Shown here: positions 8,658 to 16,843 of the stretch, piece by piece
Layout of the letters: every line of letters begins with the position of its first letter
How positions within the stretch are numbered: position 1 is the stretch's first letter
From: Chlorogloeopsis fritschii PCC 6912
GTDB lineage: Bacteria; Cyanobacteriota; Cyanobacteriia; Cyanobacteriales; Nostocaceae
DNA: 64,000 nt
Direction of reading: 5' to 3'
Assembly (NCBI RefSeq): GCF_000317285.1
Contig: NZ_AJLN01000061.1
Location: 1-64,000, forward strand
Made by a program: the position numbers and the translations under genes
Notes under the pieces: model-generated
The model's database searches: none
What the model saw: the letters and a program-made list of their open reading frames with translations, nothing else
Told to the model about the DNA's origin: nothing

Positions 8658-11600
8658 ATGTCTGCACCTGAACTACAACAGTCTATTTTGTATTCACTTC
8701 AAAATTTGAAAAGTCTTGATGCGCTGAAAAGATTATTTTGGAGTCAATTAAATTATGAACGAGTTAATCAAGCACTATCTCGTCGAAAATTGGCTGAAAC
8801 AGTTAACAATGAACTTATAGACGATCCTTTACTATTAGCTTCTGGTGGAGCAAATAATGCATTCCACATTATTTATGCGCGTTTAAACTCAGAAAAATTA
8901 TCACGACAAGGGGAAAGAAGAATTGTTGATAATTTGTTAAAAGACCATCCTTACACTCTTTTTGTATTTTCTAATCAATCACAATCACGGTGGCATTTTC
9001 TCAATGTTAAGTATGATAATTCACTTCAAAAACGAAAACTTTTTCGGCGAATTACTATTGGAGAGGGTGAACAATTACGCACAGCAACAGAAAGAATAAG
9101 TCTGTTAGATTTGGAACTTCTTCGTTCAGATGCATCTCCCCTAGATATTCAGACACGCCATGATGAGGCATTTGATGTTGAAGCTGTCACACAAGAGTTT
9201 TTTAGACAATACCGTCAAATTTTTGAGAAAGTTGAAGGATTAATTCAAGGAATTGAAGTTAATGAACGTAAACGGCTATTTACACAAAAGCTATTTAACC
9301 GTTTGATGTTCATTGCTTTTATTCAAAAAAAAGGTTGGTTGAAGTACCAAGAGAGAACTAATTATTTATCAGCTTTATGGGAAGCTTACCTTGATGAAGA
9401 TAGTACATCAAATAAAAACTTTTATCGAGATAGATTATCACATCTTTTCTTTAGAGGATTAAATAATCCACAACAATATGATATAGCTGGTATCAATAAT
9501 GGTGGCTTTTTTAAAAGAATAATTGGCACTGTACCTTATCTAAACGGTGGACTCTTTGAACAAGACGAAGATGATAAAAATTATGACATTATTGTCCCAG
9601 ATGATTGTATAGATAGTATTCTTCATAACTTATTTCAACGCTTTGCTTTTACAGTTACCGAAAGTACGCCGCTAGATGTAGAGGTAGCGGTTGATCCGGA
9701 AATGTTAGGAAAAGTGTTTGAAGAACTGGTAACAGGTAGGCATGAATCTGGAAGTTACTATACTCCTAAACCGATTGTTTCTTTCATGTGTCGGGAAGCT
9801 TTGAAGGGGTACTTACAAACTCAGGTATCAGGAGAGTCAGCCGAGGCGATCGCTCAATTTGTCGATGAACACAATCCAGGTATTATCGGGAACCCAGAGG
9901 CAATTTTAGAGGCATTACGTAAAGTCAAAGCCTGCGATTTAGCCTGTGGAAGCGGGGCTTATTTGCTAGGGATGCTTCATGAGTTATTAGATTTACGCCA
10001 ATGTTTATTTGCCACCAAAGGGCTTGATTCCAAAACAGTATATCAACGTAAATTAGAAATTATTGAAAATAATCTTTATGGTGTAGATATTGATATTTTT
10101 GCAGTCAATATTGCGCGATTAAGGTTGTGGTTATCACTAGCTGTGGAATATGAAGGAGACGATCCACCGCCATTACCAAACTTGAAATATAAAATTGAAC
10201 AAGGAGATAGTCTGATTGCACCCAGCCCTACAGCAATAGGTGTAATGAGAGATGAACTTATACGACAGTATCGGCAAACTAAAGCTGATTATATGCGGGC
10301 GCACGAAGGAGGTAAAAAGCAAAAATTAGAAGAAGAAATAAATGAGTTAAAAACTCAAATTGCTTTGATAACGCATGGCAGTACAACAGTAGAGGGTTTT
10401 GATTGGGCGGTAGAGTTTGCAGAAGTCTTTGCTGATGGTGGGTTTGATATTCAAGTAGCAAATCCGCCTTATGTGCGTCAGGAATTGATTAAGGATTTGA
10501 AGCCAACACTACAGAAGATTTACCCGGCTGTTTATACTGGTACATCTGATTTATATTGTTTCTTTTATGCTCGCGCTTTGCAACTTTTAAAAGCAGACGG
10601 AATGTTAGCATTTATTTCTTCTAATAAGTGGTTTCGCGCTAAGTATGGGGAAAAGTTGCGTAAGCATATTGCTGAGAATTGCCAAGTTCACAGTATTACA
10701 GATTTTGGAGAATTACCAGTATTTAAAAGTGCAGCTACGTTTCCAATGATTTTTATTAGTCAAAATGGGAAAGTTAATCAATCAGCTATTTTTACAAAAG
10801 TTAAATCTTTACAAGCTCCTTATCCCGATATTTTAGCAATTATTAGGGAGAAAGGCGAAACATTACCAAATAATGCTTTAAATGGTTCTAATTGGATGTT
10901 AACTGATACCTCTTCTGCTAATCGAATTAAAAAGATGGAAGAAACTGGTATTCCGTTAGGTGAGTATGTCAATGAAAAAATTTATCGAGGTGTACTAACT
11001 GGCTTTAATAAGGCATTTGTAATTGATGGTGCAAAACGGGCAGAACTAATCGCACAAAACCCTAAAAGTGCAGAAATTATTAAATCACTAGCTATCGGTG
11101 ATGATATTCGTAAGTGGAGAATTAACACTCAAGATAAGTGGTTAATTTTCACACGAAGAGGAATTGATATTGATGCTTATCCTGCTATTAAAGCTCATTT
11201 AGCTCAGTGGCAAAAAGAATTAACACCTAAAAACAATAACCAACAATCTATAGGACGCAAGTTGGGTAGATACAAATGGTATGAGATTCAGGATAATGTA
11301 GCTTATTTTAAGGAATTTGAAAAACCTAAAATTGTCTTTCCTGAAATATGTAAAGAAACAAGATTTGCTTTTGATAATCAGGGTTTGTTTTTTAATAATA
11401 AATGCTTTATTATTCCTTTAAATGATTTATTCTTACTTGCCATTTTAAACTCTACTATAGCCTGGGAATATACAAAATCAATCTGTGCTGCTCTTGGTGA
11501 TGAGAATCAAGGTGGAAGATTAATGCTTCAGTGGGTTAATTTTCAACGCCTTCCTATCCCTAATGCTTCATCTACAGAACGCGAAGCAATATCCAAACTA

Positions 11601-11690
11601 GTCCAAAAATGCCTAGACGCAAAAGGCGTTAACTGTGAAACATGGGAGAAAGAAATAGACGATCGCGTCGCCGCCCTTTATGAATTGTGA
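8658..11690 (+). CDS. Eco57I/PglX-type N6-adenine DNA methyltransferase
   Basis: A 1010-residue DNA methyltransferase. The SAM-binding motif I is DLACGSGAY (about residue 426) and the catalytic motif IV is NPPY (about residue 602), which marks adenine-N6 methylation. The region after about 740 resembles a TaqI-like target-recognition domain. The N-terminal 200 residues show no obvious PD-(D/E)xK nuclease, unlike single-chain type IIG enzymes, so cutting would need another subunit. The obvious candidate is the PLD-helicase protein at 13344-16709. The gene opens a run of same-strand genes. Its codon use is AT-rich compared with the housekeeping genes, which fits horizontal acquisition. BREX PglX and DISARM DrmMI are related, but their partner genes are absent. 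Confidence 0.87.
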   Translation: MSAPELQQSILYSLQNLKSLDALKRLFWSQLNYERVNQALSRRKLAETVNNELIDDPLLLASGGANNAFHIIYARLNSEKLSRQGERRIVDNLLKDHPYTLFVFSNQSQSRWHFLNVKYDNSLQKRKLFRRITIGEGEQLRTATERISLLDLELLRSDASPLDIQTRHDEAFDVEAVTQEFFRQYRQIFEKVEGLIQGIEVNERKRLFTQKLFNRLMFIAFIQKKGWLKYQERTNYLSALWEAYLDEDSTSNKNFYRDRLSHLFFRGLNNPQQYDIAGINNGGFFKRIIGTVPYLNGGLFEQDEDDKNYDIIVPDDCIDSILHNLFQRFAFTVTESTPLDVEVAVDPEMLGKVFEELVTGRHESGSYYTPKPIVSFMCREALKGYLQTQVSGESAEAIAQFVDEHNPGIIGNPEAILEALRKVKACDLACGSGAYLLGMLHELLDLRQCLFATKGLDSKTVYQRKLEIIENNLYGVDIDIFAVNIARLRLWLSLAVEYEGDDPPPLPNLKYKIEQGDSLIAPSPTAIGVMRDELIRQYRQTKADYMRAHEGGKKQKLEEEINELKTQIALITHGSTTVEGFDWAVEFAEVFADGGFDIQVANPPYVRQELIKDLKPTLQKIYPAVYTGTSDLYCFFYARALQLLKADGMLAFISSNKWFRAKYGEKLRKHIAENCQVHSITDFGELPVFKSAATFPMIFISQNGKVNQSAIFTKVKSLQAPYPDILAIIREKGETLPNNALNGSNWMLTDTSSANRIKKMEETGIPLGEYVNEKIYRGVLTGFNKAFVIDGAKRAELIAQNPKSAEIIKSLAIGDDIRKWRINTQDKWLIFTRRGIDIDAYPAIKAHLAQWQKELTPKNNNQQSIGRKLGRYKWYEIQDNVAYFKEFEKPKIVFPEICKETRFAFDNQGLFFNNKCFIIPLNDLFLLAILNSTIAWEYTKSICAALGDENQGGRLMLQWVNFQRLPIPNASSTEREAISKLVQKCLDAKGVNCETWEKEIDDRVAALYEL

Positions 11691-11738
11691 TAGAAGTAAA
11701 AAAACATCAATTCATCATCCCATCCTAAATTCAATTCC

Positions 11739-12308
11739 ATGTCTGTACCATTAACCTACTTAACTGTTGAAGAGTACTTCAAAGCCGAAGCATCTAGCGA
11801 GATTCGCCATGAATATCTTGGCGGTCAAATTTTTGCCATGTCTGGCGGTAGCAAGGAACACAATATCATTACCCTTAATATCGCTAGCAGGCTACGTTCT
11901 CATTTGCGGGGTGGTTCCTGTAGTGTCTTTATGTCTGACATGAAAGTCAGGATAGAATTAGCCAATCAAAATAAAAGTATATTTTACTATCCTGATGTTA
12001 TAGTTACCAGCGATCCTCAAGATCAAGACCACTTTTTCTTAAATTATCCCTGCTTGATTGTGGAAGTATTATCACCCAGTACAGAAGTAACAGATAGACG
12101 AGAAAAACTTGTTAATTATCGAAATTTGGATAGCTTACAGGAATATGTATTAGTTTTTCAAGATGAAATAAAAGTAGAAGTTTATCGTAAAGAGAATCAA
12201 GAAAAATGGTCAATGCAAACTTTAGGCAAGAGCGATAATCTAGAATTAAATTCCGTAGGGTTAACCCTAACAATGCCAGATATTTATGAAGATGTCCTAA
12301 CAATATAA
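11739..12308 (+). CDS. Uma2-family (DUF820) putative endonuclease
   Basis: A 189-residue protein of the Uma2 family, which has a PD-(D/E)xK restriction-endonuclease-like fold and is hugely expanded in cyanobacteria. The family signature is clear: YPDVIV supplies the Asp, LIVEVLSPST the Glu and following core, and TDRREKLVNYRNL the helix after it. The starting block LTVEEYFK and HEYLGGQIFAM are also typical. It lies 48 bases after the methyltransferase and 11 bases before a small antitoxin gene, so it is probably co-transcribed with them. Catalytic activity has rarely been shown for this family; it may be a passenger of the defence island rather than part of the restriction system. Confidence 0.85.
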   Translation: MSVPLTYLTVEEYFKAEASSEIRHEYLGGQIFAMSGGSKEHNIITLNIASRLRSHLRGGSCSVFMSDMKVRIELANQNKSIFYYPDVIVTSDPQDQDHFFLNYPCLIVEVLSPSTEVTDRREKLVNYRNLDSLQEYVLVFQDEIKVEVYRKENQEKWSMQTLGKSDNLELNSVGLTLTMPDIYEDVLTI

Positions 12309-12319
12309 GGTGAAAAAAT

Positions 12320-12559
12320 ATGCAACCAGCTTTACACATCACAACTAAAGTTTTATCAGGAAACAAAATAGAAATTGAAATTCCCGAAGCGAAAGAAGGC
12401 GATAACGTTGACGTATTTGTTATTTTGCCAGAAAAAGTTGAAACCAAAAAGCGTTCTGTGATGGAGATTTTAGAAGTAATTCATGCTCAACGTCCCCCCA
12501 AAAGTGCTGAAGAGATAGACAGATATCTTCAAGAGGAACGGGAATCATGGGACAGTTAG
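12320..12559 (+). CDS. Antitoxin-like protein of a PIN-type toxin-antitoxin pair
   Basis: A 79-residue protein of a small family that in cyanobacteria precedes PIN-domain toxins. The N-terminal half is a short beta-rich segment (HITTKVLSGNKIEIEIPEAKEGDNVDV has two clear strands). The C-terminal half is charged and helical, with SAEEIDRYLQEERESWD, a form seen in toxin-binding tails. The stop overlaps the ATG of the next frame (12547) by 13 bases, the usual tight coupling of antitoxin and toxin. Because the toxin frame is broken, this may now be an orphan antitoxin. No ribbon-helix-helix or AbrB motif could be identified with certainty. Confidence 0.7.
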   Translation: MQPALHITTKVLSGNKIEIEIPEAKEGDNVDVFVILPEKVETKKRSVMEILEVIHAQRPPKSAEEIDRYLQEERESWDS

Positions 12560-12991
12560 TACTCCCTTCTTCTAGCAAAATCTATATCAATTCGGTAGTA
12601 GCAATATATAGTGTCGAGTGGAATCCTAATTATTTACACACTGTTAGAACCTTTATGGCTAAAATGCCAAGCAGGAGAACTGGAAATCATTAGCAGTGAA
12701 CTAATACTAATGGAAACTTTAGTACTCCCTTTGAGAAATGCTGATACTTTTTTAGTTGATACTTATGAACAACTGTTATTGTCAGAAACAATTCAACTAA
12801 TTCCAATTAGTCAATCTATACTTCGACAAGCTGCAAATCTTCGGGCTACTACTAATCTAAAAACACCAGATGCTATTCATGCTGCTACGGCTTTATCTAT
12901 AAGTTGTAACCAATTTCTTACTAATGATAAAGGCTTTCGTAATGTTCCGGGTTTACCTGTTGTCATCCTTAGTGAAGTCTTAACATCTTAA
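12547..12991 (+). pseudogene. Frameshifted PIN-domain (VapC-like) toxin
   Basis: The natural start is the ATG at 12547, inside the end of the antitoxin gene, encoding MGQLVLPSSSKIYINSVVAI. After the codons for NPNYLHT the frame runs into a stop at 12691-12693, while the next frame continues at about 12643 with LLEPLWLKC through to LSEVLTS, ending at 12991. A single extra base in the ACACAC run (about 12636-12642) explains this. The PIN domain C-terminal motifs are kept (ELILMETLVLPLR, TPDAIHAATAL, FLTNDKGF). The first catalytic aspartate expected in IYxDTxVxIY is Asn here (IYINSVVAIY). So the toxin is doubly damaged and probably inactive. PIN toxins are Mg-dependent ribonucleases. Confidence 0.75.
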
Positions 12992-13074
12992 AACTATAAA
13001 TGGTATGTTCCGCCTCCTTCTCATGAGGCATAGCCTCTAGTTTTCATCACGATGCAGAGTATAGTAATGAGAAA

Positions 13075-13314
13075 TTACCTGTTCAAAGATTCCAAATATT
13101 TCAAAATCCTTTGATTCTCCAGTACTAGTTCTCGGATAACTGCTGTATTATCATCAATTCTTCTCTGATTATCAATCATTTGGCGCTGTATATTAACCAT
13201 TTGCCTTTGCATTTCATCTATTCTCGGCAAAATGCTACTAGCTAAATCAGTTAATGCCTGAATTGCTTTAGCATTAGATTCAATTAACTTTTCAACCTGT
13301 TCTGAATCGCTCAT
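13075..13314 (-). CDS. Small coiled-coil protein of unknown function
   Basis: A 79-residue protein made almost entirely of heptad-like helix: it is rich in Gln, Ile, Arg and Asp with repeats such as QRQMVNIQRQMIDNQRRID. Related small coiled-coil proteins starting with MSDxxQVxxLIESNAKAIQA are widespread in cyanobacteria, and none has a known job. It is divergent from the PLD-helicase gene with 29 bases between the two start codons, so they share a control region. It is the only gene on the minus strand inside the defence island. Confidence 0.65.
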   Translation of the reverse strand: MSDSEQVEKLIESNAKAIQALTDLASSILPRIDEMQRQMVNIQRQMIDNQRRIDDNTAVIRELVLENQRILKYLESLNR

Positions 13315-13343
13315 ATTATTCTTGCAATTCCTATATAATCTTT

Positions 13344-16300
13344 ATGCCCATACACGATATTATAGATAATCGTACCAGAAAATTAGTAGACCAAATAAAC
13401 TGTATTCTAGACTCATCACAAGCGGCTCATTTTGCAGTAGGTTATTTCTTCCTTTCTGGCTTTACCACAATTGCAAAACGCCTCACTAATATTCAAGAAT
13501 TACGCCTACTAATTGGCAACACAAGCAACCGTGAAACCATAGAACAAATTGCTCAAGGATACCGACGTTTAGAATTAATTGCTGATAAAATCGAAGCCCA
13601 AACTTATCCTAAACGCACGGAAGTTAAACAAATAACGAGCGAAACAGCAGCTAATATCCGTTCTAGTATCGAACTCATGGATCAGACGGATGAAGCCGAG
13701 ATGCTGGTAAAAAGTTTAGTGGAGATGATTGAAGAAAAACGGCTGTATGTGCGAGTTTACACTAAAGGAACTTTACACGCCAAAGCTTATATTTTTGACT
13801 ATGCTACTGTTTATGATGGCAAAGGTAGAGCGTTAGAACGTACAGAAAAAGGTATTGCTATTGTTGGCTCGTCTAATCTTACTCTTTCTGGCATTACCCA
13901 TAATACTGAACTGAATGTGGTAATTCATGGCAATGATAATCATACAGAATTAACCCATTGGTTTGAGGAACTTTGGAATGAGGCAGAAGATTTTAATGAA
14001 GCTTTAATGCGAGAAATGAAACAATCTTGGGCGGTTTCCTTAGTTCGTCCCTATGATGTTTACATGAAAACTCTTTATTGTTTAGTCAAAGATAGATTAG
14101 AAGATACAGAGCTAAAAAACTTGATTTTAGAAGACGAAATTACTAAGCAATTAGCAGATTTTCAAAAAGTTGCTGTTAATAATGCTGTGCAAAATATTAG
14201 AGACTATGGTGGTGCATTTGTCTCTGATGTAGTCGGACTTGGTAAAAGCTTTATTGGTGCTGCAATAGTTAAACGTTTTGAACAAACAGAACGCGCACGT
14301 CCTTTAATTATTTGTCCTGCACCACTGATAGAAATGTGGGACAGTTATAACGAAGTTTACCAGCTAAACGCCCGTATTCTGTCTATGGGAATGTTGAAAG
14401 AAGACGAAGAAAGTGGGGTCAAGTTTTTATTAGATGATTTTAAATATAAAGATAGAGATTTTATTTTAATAGACGAAAGCCACAATCTAAGAAATCATAC
14501 TACCCAGCGATATAAAGTAGTACAAGCATTTTTAGCCGCAGGTAAACGTTGTTGCTTATTAACAGCAACTCCGCGTAATAAGAGTGCTTGGGATATCTAT
14601 CATCAACTCAAACTATTTCATCAGGACGATAAAACTGATTTACCAATAGATCCACCAGATTTAAAAGAGTACTTCCAGTTAGTTGAAAAGGGTATAAAGA
14701 AATTACCAGAATTACTATCTCATATCTTAATTCGCCGTACCCGCAACCATATCTTACGTTTTTATGGCTACGATGCCCAAACCCAACAAGCAGTAGATCC
14801 AACTAACTTTCGAGACTATGTTAATGGAACGCGACGTGCTTACGTTATTGTTGGTGGAAAACATCGCTTTTTCCCCAAACGAGAATTAGAAACCATTGAG
14901 TACAGCATTGAAGATACATATCAGGGGCTATACCAAGAATTACGTCAATACATGGGGAAGTCTCGCAAGCGCCAATTAATCAAACCACCAACAAACGAAC
15001 TCAGCTATGCTCGCTATGGATTGTGGAATTATGTTTTGAAAGACAAACAAAAACAAGAACCTTATAACACTTTACAACGTGCTGGTGCCAATTTGCGAGG
15101 ATTAATGCGGGTGCTATTATTTAAGCGCTTTGAGTCAAGTGTTTATGCTTTTAAAGAAACTATCAAAAAATTGCTAATAGTACACGAAAGGTTTTTAAGA
15201 GCTTTGTCACAAGGATTTGTTCCCGCAGGAGAGGAAGCACAAACTCTACTTTCAGAAGATTATAATCAAGCGGAAGAACAAGACTTGATGGATGCACTAT
15301 ATCAGGTTTCTGGTAAATATGACTTAGCAGATTTTGATGCCGAGAAATTACAACAACATCTTGAACATGATATTAAGCTACTCAGAAAAATTTTGGCATT
15401 AGTTGAACCAATTACCCCTGAGCAGGATGCAAAATTACAAACTCTCCTCAAGTGGTTATCTAAGCCTACTCTTAAAAATAAGAAACAGTTGATTTTTACT
15501 CAGTATGCAGATACGGCTAAGTATTTGTACGAGAACTTAAAACTACAATATAAACGAGATGATATTGATGTAATTTATAGCGGCAATAACAAAAATAAAG
15601 CGCGTTTAGTAGGAAGGTTTGCACCAAAAGCGAATAAAGAATACAAATTTAAGCAGGGAGAATCAGAAATAAACACGCTGATTGCAACTGATATTTTGGC
15701 AGAGGGTTTAAATTTACAAGATGGCGACTTAATTATAAATTATGACTTACACTGGAACCCAGTTAAGTTGATTCAGCGTTTTGGTCGAATTGATAGAATT
15801 GGCAGTGAGAAAGATATTATTTATGGATACAACTTTTTACCAGAATTGGGTATTGAAAGTAATTTAGGATTGAAGCAAAAACTGAAGAACAGAATTCAAG
15901 AAATTCACGACACTATCGGTGAAGATGCTGCTATTCTTGATACTACAGAGCAACTCAACGAAGAAGCTATGTATGCCATTTACGAACAAAAGGGTAAACA
16001 GTTGAGCCTCTTTGAACCAGAAGAAGATGAATTTTTGGATTTAAATGAAGCTGAGGAAATTCTTAGAAAGTTACAAAAAGATGAGCCTGAGGAATTTGAG
16101 CGAATTGCTAATTTACCACATGGTATCCGAACAGCTAAATTCTCAATGCAAAAGGGGACTTTTATTTTTTGTGAAGCTTCAGATCCGACTCGCCCTGATA
16201 TCAAAGGCTATCAACAGTTGTTTTTGTTAGACAGCAAAGGAAATGTGATTTCACGAGAGATTCCCCGGATCTTAGGTGCAATTAAATCTGATCCCACCAC

Positions 16301-16709
16301 AGATACCGCAACACTTCCTAAAGACCATAATTCTACTGTGATGGGTGTCAAACGTCAATTTGCTGAAGAAGTCAAGCATCGTCAAGCAGAACGAGAATAC
16401 AACCAGCGTTTAACTCAAGGTCAAAGGTATATTTTACGTGAATTGAGAATATTTTTTAAATCATTAGCAGATGAAGAAGTAAAAGCTCATGTCAATATTT
16501 TAGAGCGGGCATTTCGGAGTTCTGTCACTCAAGCAATTAACCGAGAGTTAAATATATTGCGGCGCAACGGTTCAACCAGCCAGGATTTGTTTAATCAATT
16601 GGTGCAAATTTACCGCCAACATAATATGCATGAATGGTTGAATAACAATAGTTTGCCAGGATTATCTCAGCCAATTCCAATGGTTATTTGTAGTGAGGCT
16701 TTAGTATAA
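13344..16709 (+). CDS. PLD-nuclease / SNF2-type helicase fusion, likely restriction translocase
   Basis: An 1121-residue protein. The N-terminal 230 residues form a phospholipase D-type nuclease domain with one full HxK(x4)D motif, His145-Lys147-Asp152 in LHAKAYIFD, followed by GSSNLT (175-180) and Glu189. The central part is a superfamily 2 helicase: Walker A GLGKS (298-302), DESH (377-380), TATP (407-410) and motif VI QRFGRIDR near residue 810. The C-terminal 300 residues have no recognised domain. One HKD per chain means the nuclease should work as a dimer. With the adenine methyltransferase at 8658 it would make an ATP-dependent restriction-modification pair: translocate on unmethylated DNA, then cut. 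DISARM's drmC PLD and the CglI/NgoAVII systems show such PLD nucleases in restriction. The pairing here is inference. Confidence 0.85.
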   Translation: MPIHDIIDNRTRKLVDQINCILDSSQAAHFAVGYFFLSGFTTIAKRLTNIQELRLLIGNTSNRETIEQIAQGYRRLELIADKIEAQTYPKRTEVKQITSETAANIRSSIELMDQTDEAEMLVKSLVEMIEEKRLYVRVYTKGTLHAKAYIFDYATVYDGKGRALERTEKGIAIVGSSNLTLSGITHNTELNVVIHGNDNHTELTHWFEELWNEAEDFNEALMREMKQSWAVSLVRPYDVYMKTLYCLVKDRLEDTELKNLILEDEITKQLADFQKVAVNNAVQNIRDYGGAFVSDVVGLGKSFIGAAIVKRFEQTERARPLIICPAPLIEMWDSYNEVYQLNARILSMGMLKEDEESGVKFLLDDFKYKDRDFILIDESHNLRNHTTQRYKVVQAFLAAGKRCCLLTATPRNKSAWDIYHQLKLFHQDDKTDLPIDPPDLKEYFQLVEKGIKKLPELLSHILIRRTRNHILRFYGYDAQTQQAVDPTNFRDYVNGTRRAYVIVGGKHRFFPKRELETIEYSIEDTYQGLYQELRQYMGKSRKRQLIKPPTNELSYARYGLWNYVLKDKQKQEPYNTLQRAGANLRGLMRVLLFKRFESSVYAFKETIKKLLIVHERFLRALSQGFVPAGEEAQTLLSEDYNQAEEQDLMDALYQVSGKYDLADFDAEKLQQHLEHDIKLLRKILALVEPITPEQDAKLQTLLKWLSKPTLKNKKQLIFTQYADTAKYLYENLKLQYKRDDIDVIYSGNNKNKARLVGRFAPKANKEYKFKQGESEINTLIATDILAEGLNLQDGDLIINYDLHWNPVKLIQRFGRIDRIGSEKDIIYGYNFLPELGIESNLGLKQKLKNRIQEIHDTIGEDAAILDTTEQLNEEAMYAIYEQKGKQLSLFEPEEDEFLDLNEAEEILRKLQKDEPEEFERIANLPHGIRTAKFSMQKGTFIFCEASDPTRPDIKGYQQLFLLDSKGNVISREIPRILGAIKSDPTTDTATLPKDHNSTVMGVKRQFAEEVKHRQAEREYNQRLTQGQRYILRELRIFFKSLADEEVKAHVNILERAFRSSVTQAINRELNILRRNGSTSQDLFNQLVQIYRQHNMHEWLNNNSLPGLSQPIPMVICSEALV

Positions 16710-16752
16710 CTTGATGAGATTAAGCTGTTCCACATTATAACTTACATAACAT

Positions 16753-16773
16753 GGGCGGACAAGATGTCCACCC
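16753..16773. terminator. Hairpin between convergent genes, possible terminator
   Basis: GGGCGGACA at 16753-16761 pairs with TGTCCACCC at 16765-16773 with one C-A mismatch. It lies 43 bases after the helicase stop and 70 bases before the end of the convergent glycosyltransferase gene. No T run follows on either strand, so it may instead be a remnant of a GGGTGGGC-type interspersed repeat. Confidence 0.35.
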
Positions 16774-16843
16774 CACAAGAGTTTAGCCTCATTTCAATAT
16801 GCAAACTAGATGTTTTTCAGATTATCTCCATTTACCGTTAAAC

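Noticed and set aside
12611-12991. Intact PIN toxin starting at the GTG
   Set aside because: That start cuts off the first catalytic strand; the proper N-terminus is in the other frame from 12547, so the gene is better described as frameshifted.
9000-16709. BREX or DISARM defence system
   Set aside because: The adenine methyltransferase resembles PglX/DrmMI, but pglZ, brxC, brxL, drmA and drmB are all absent.
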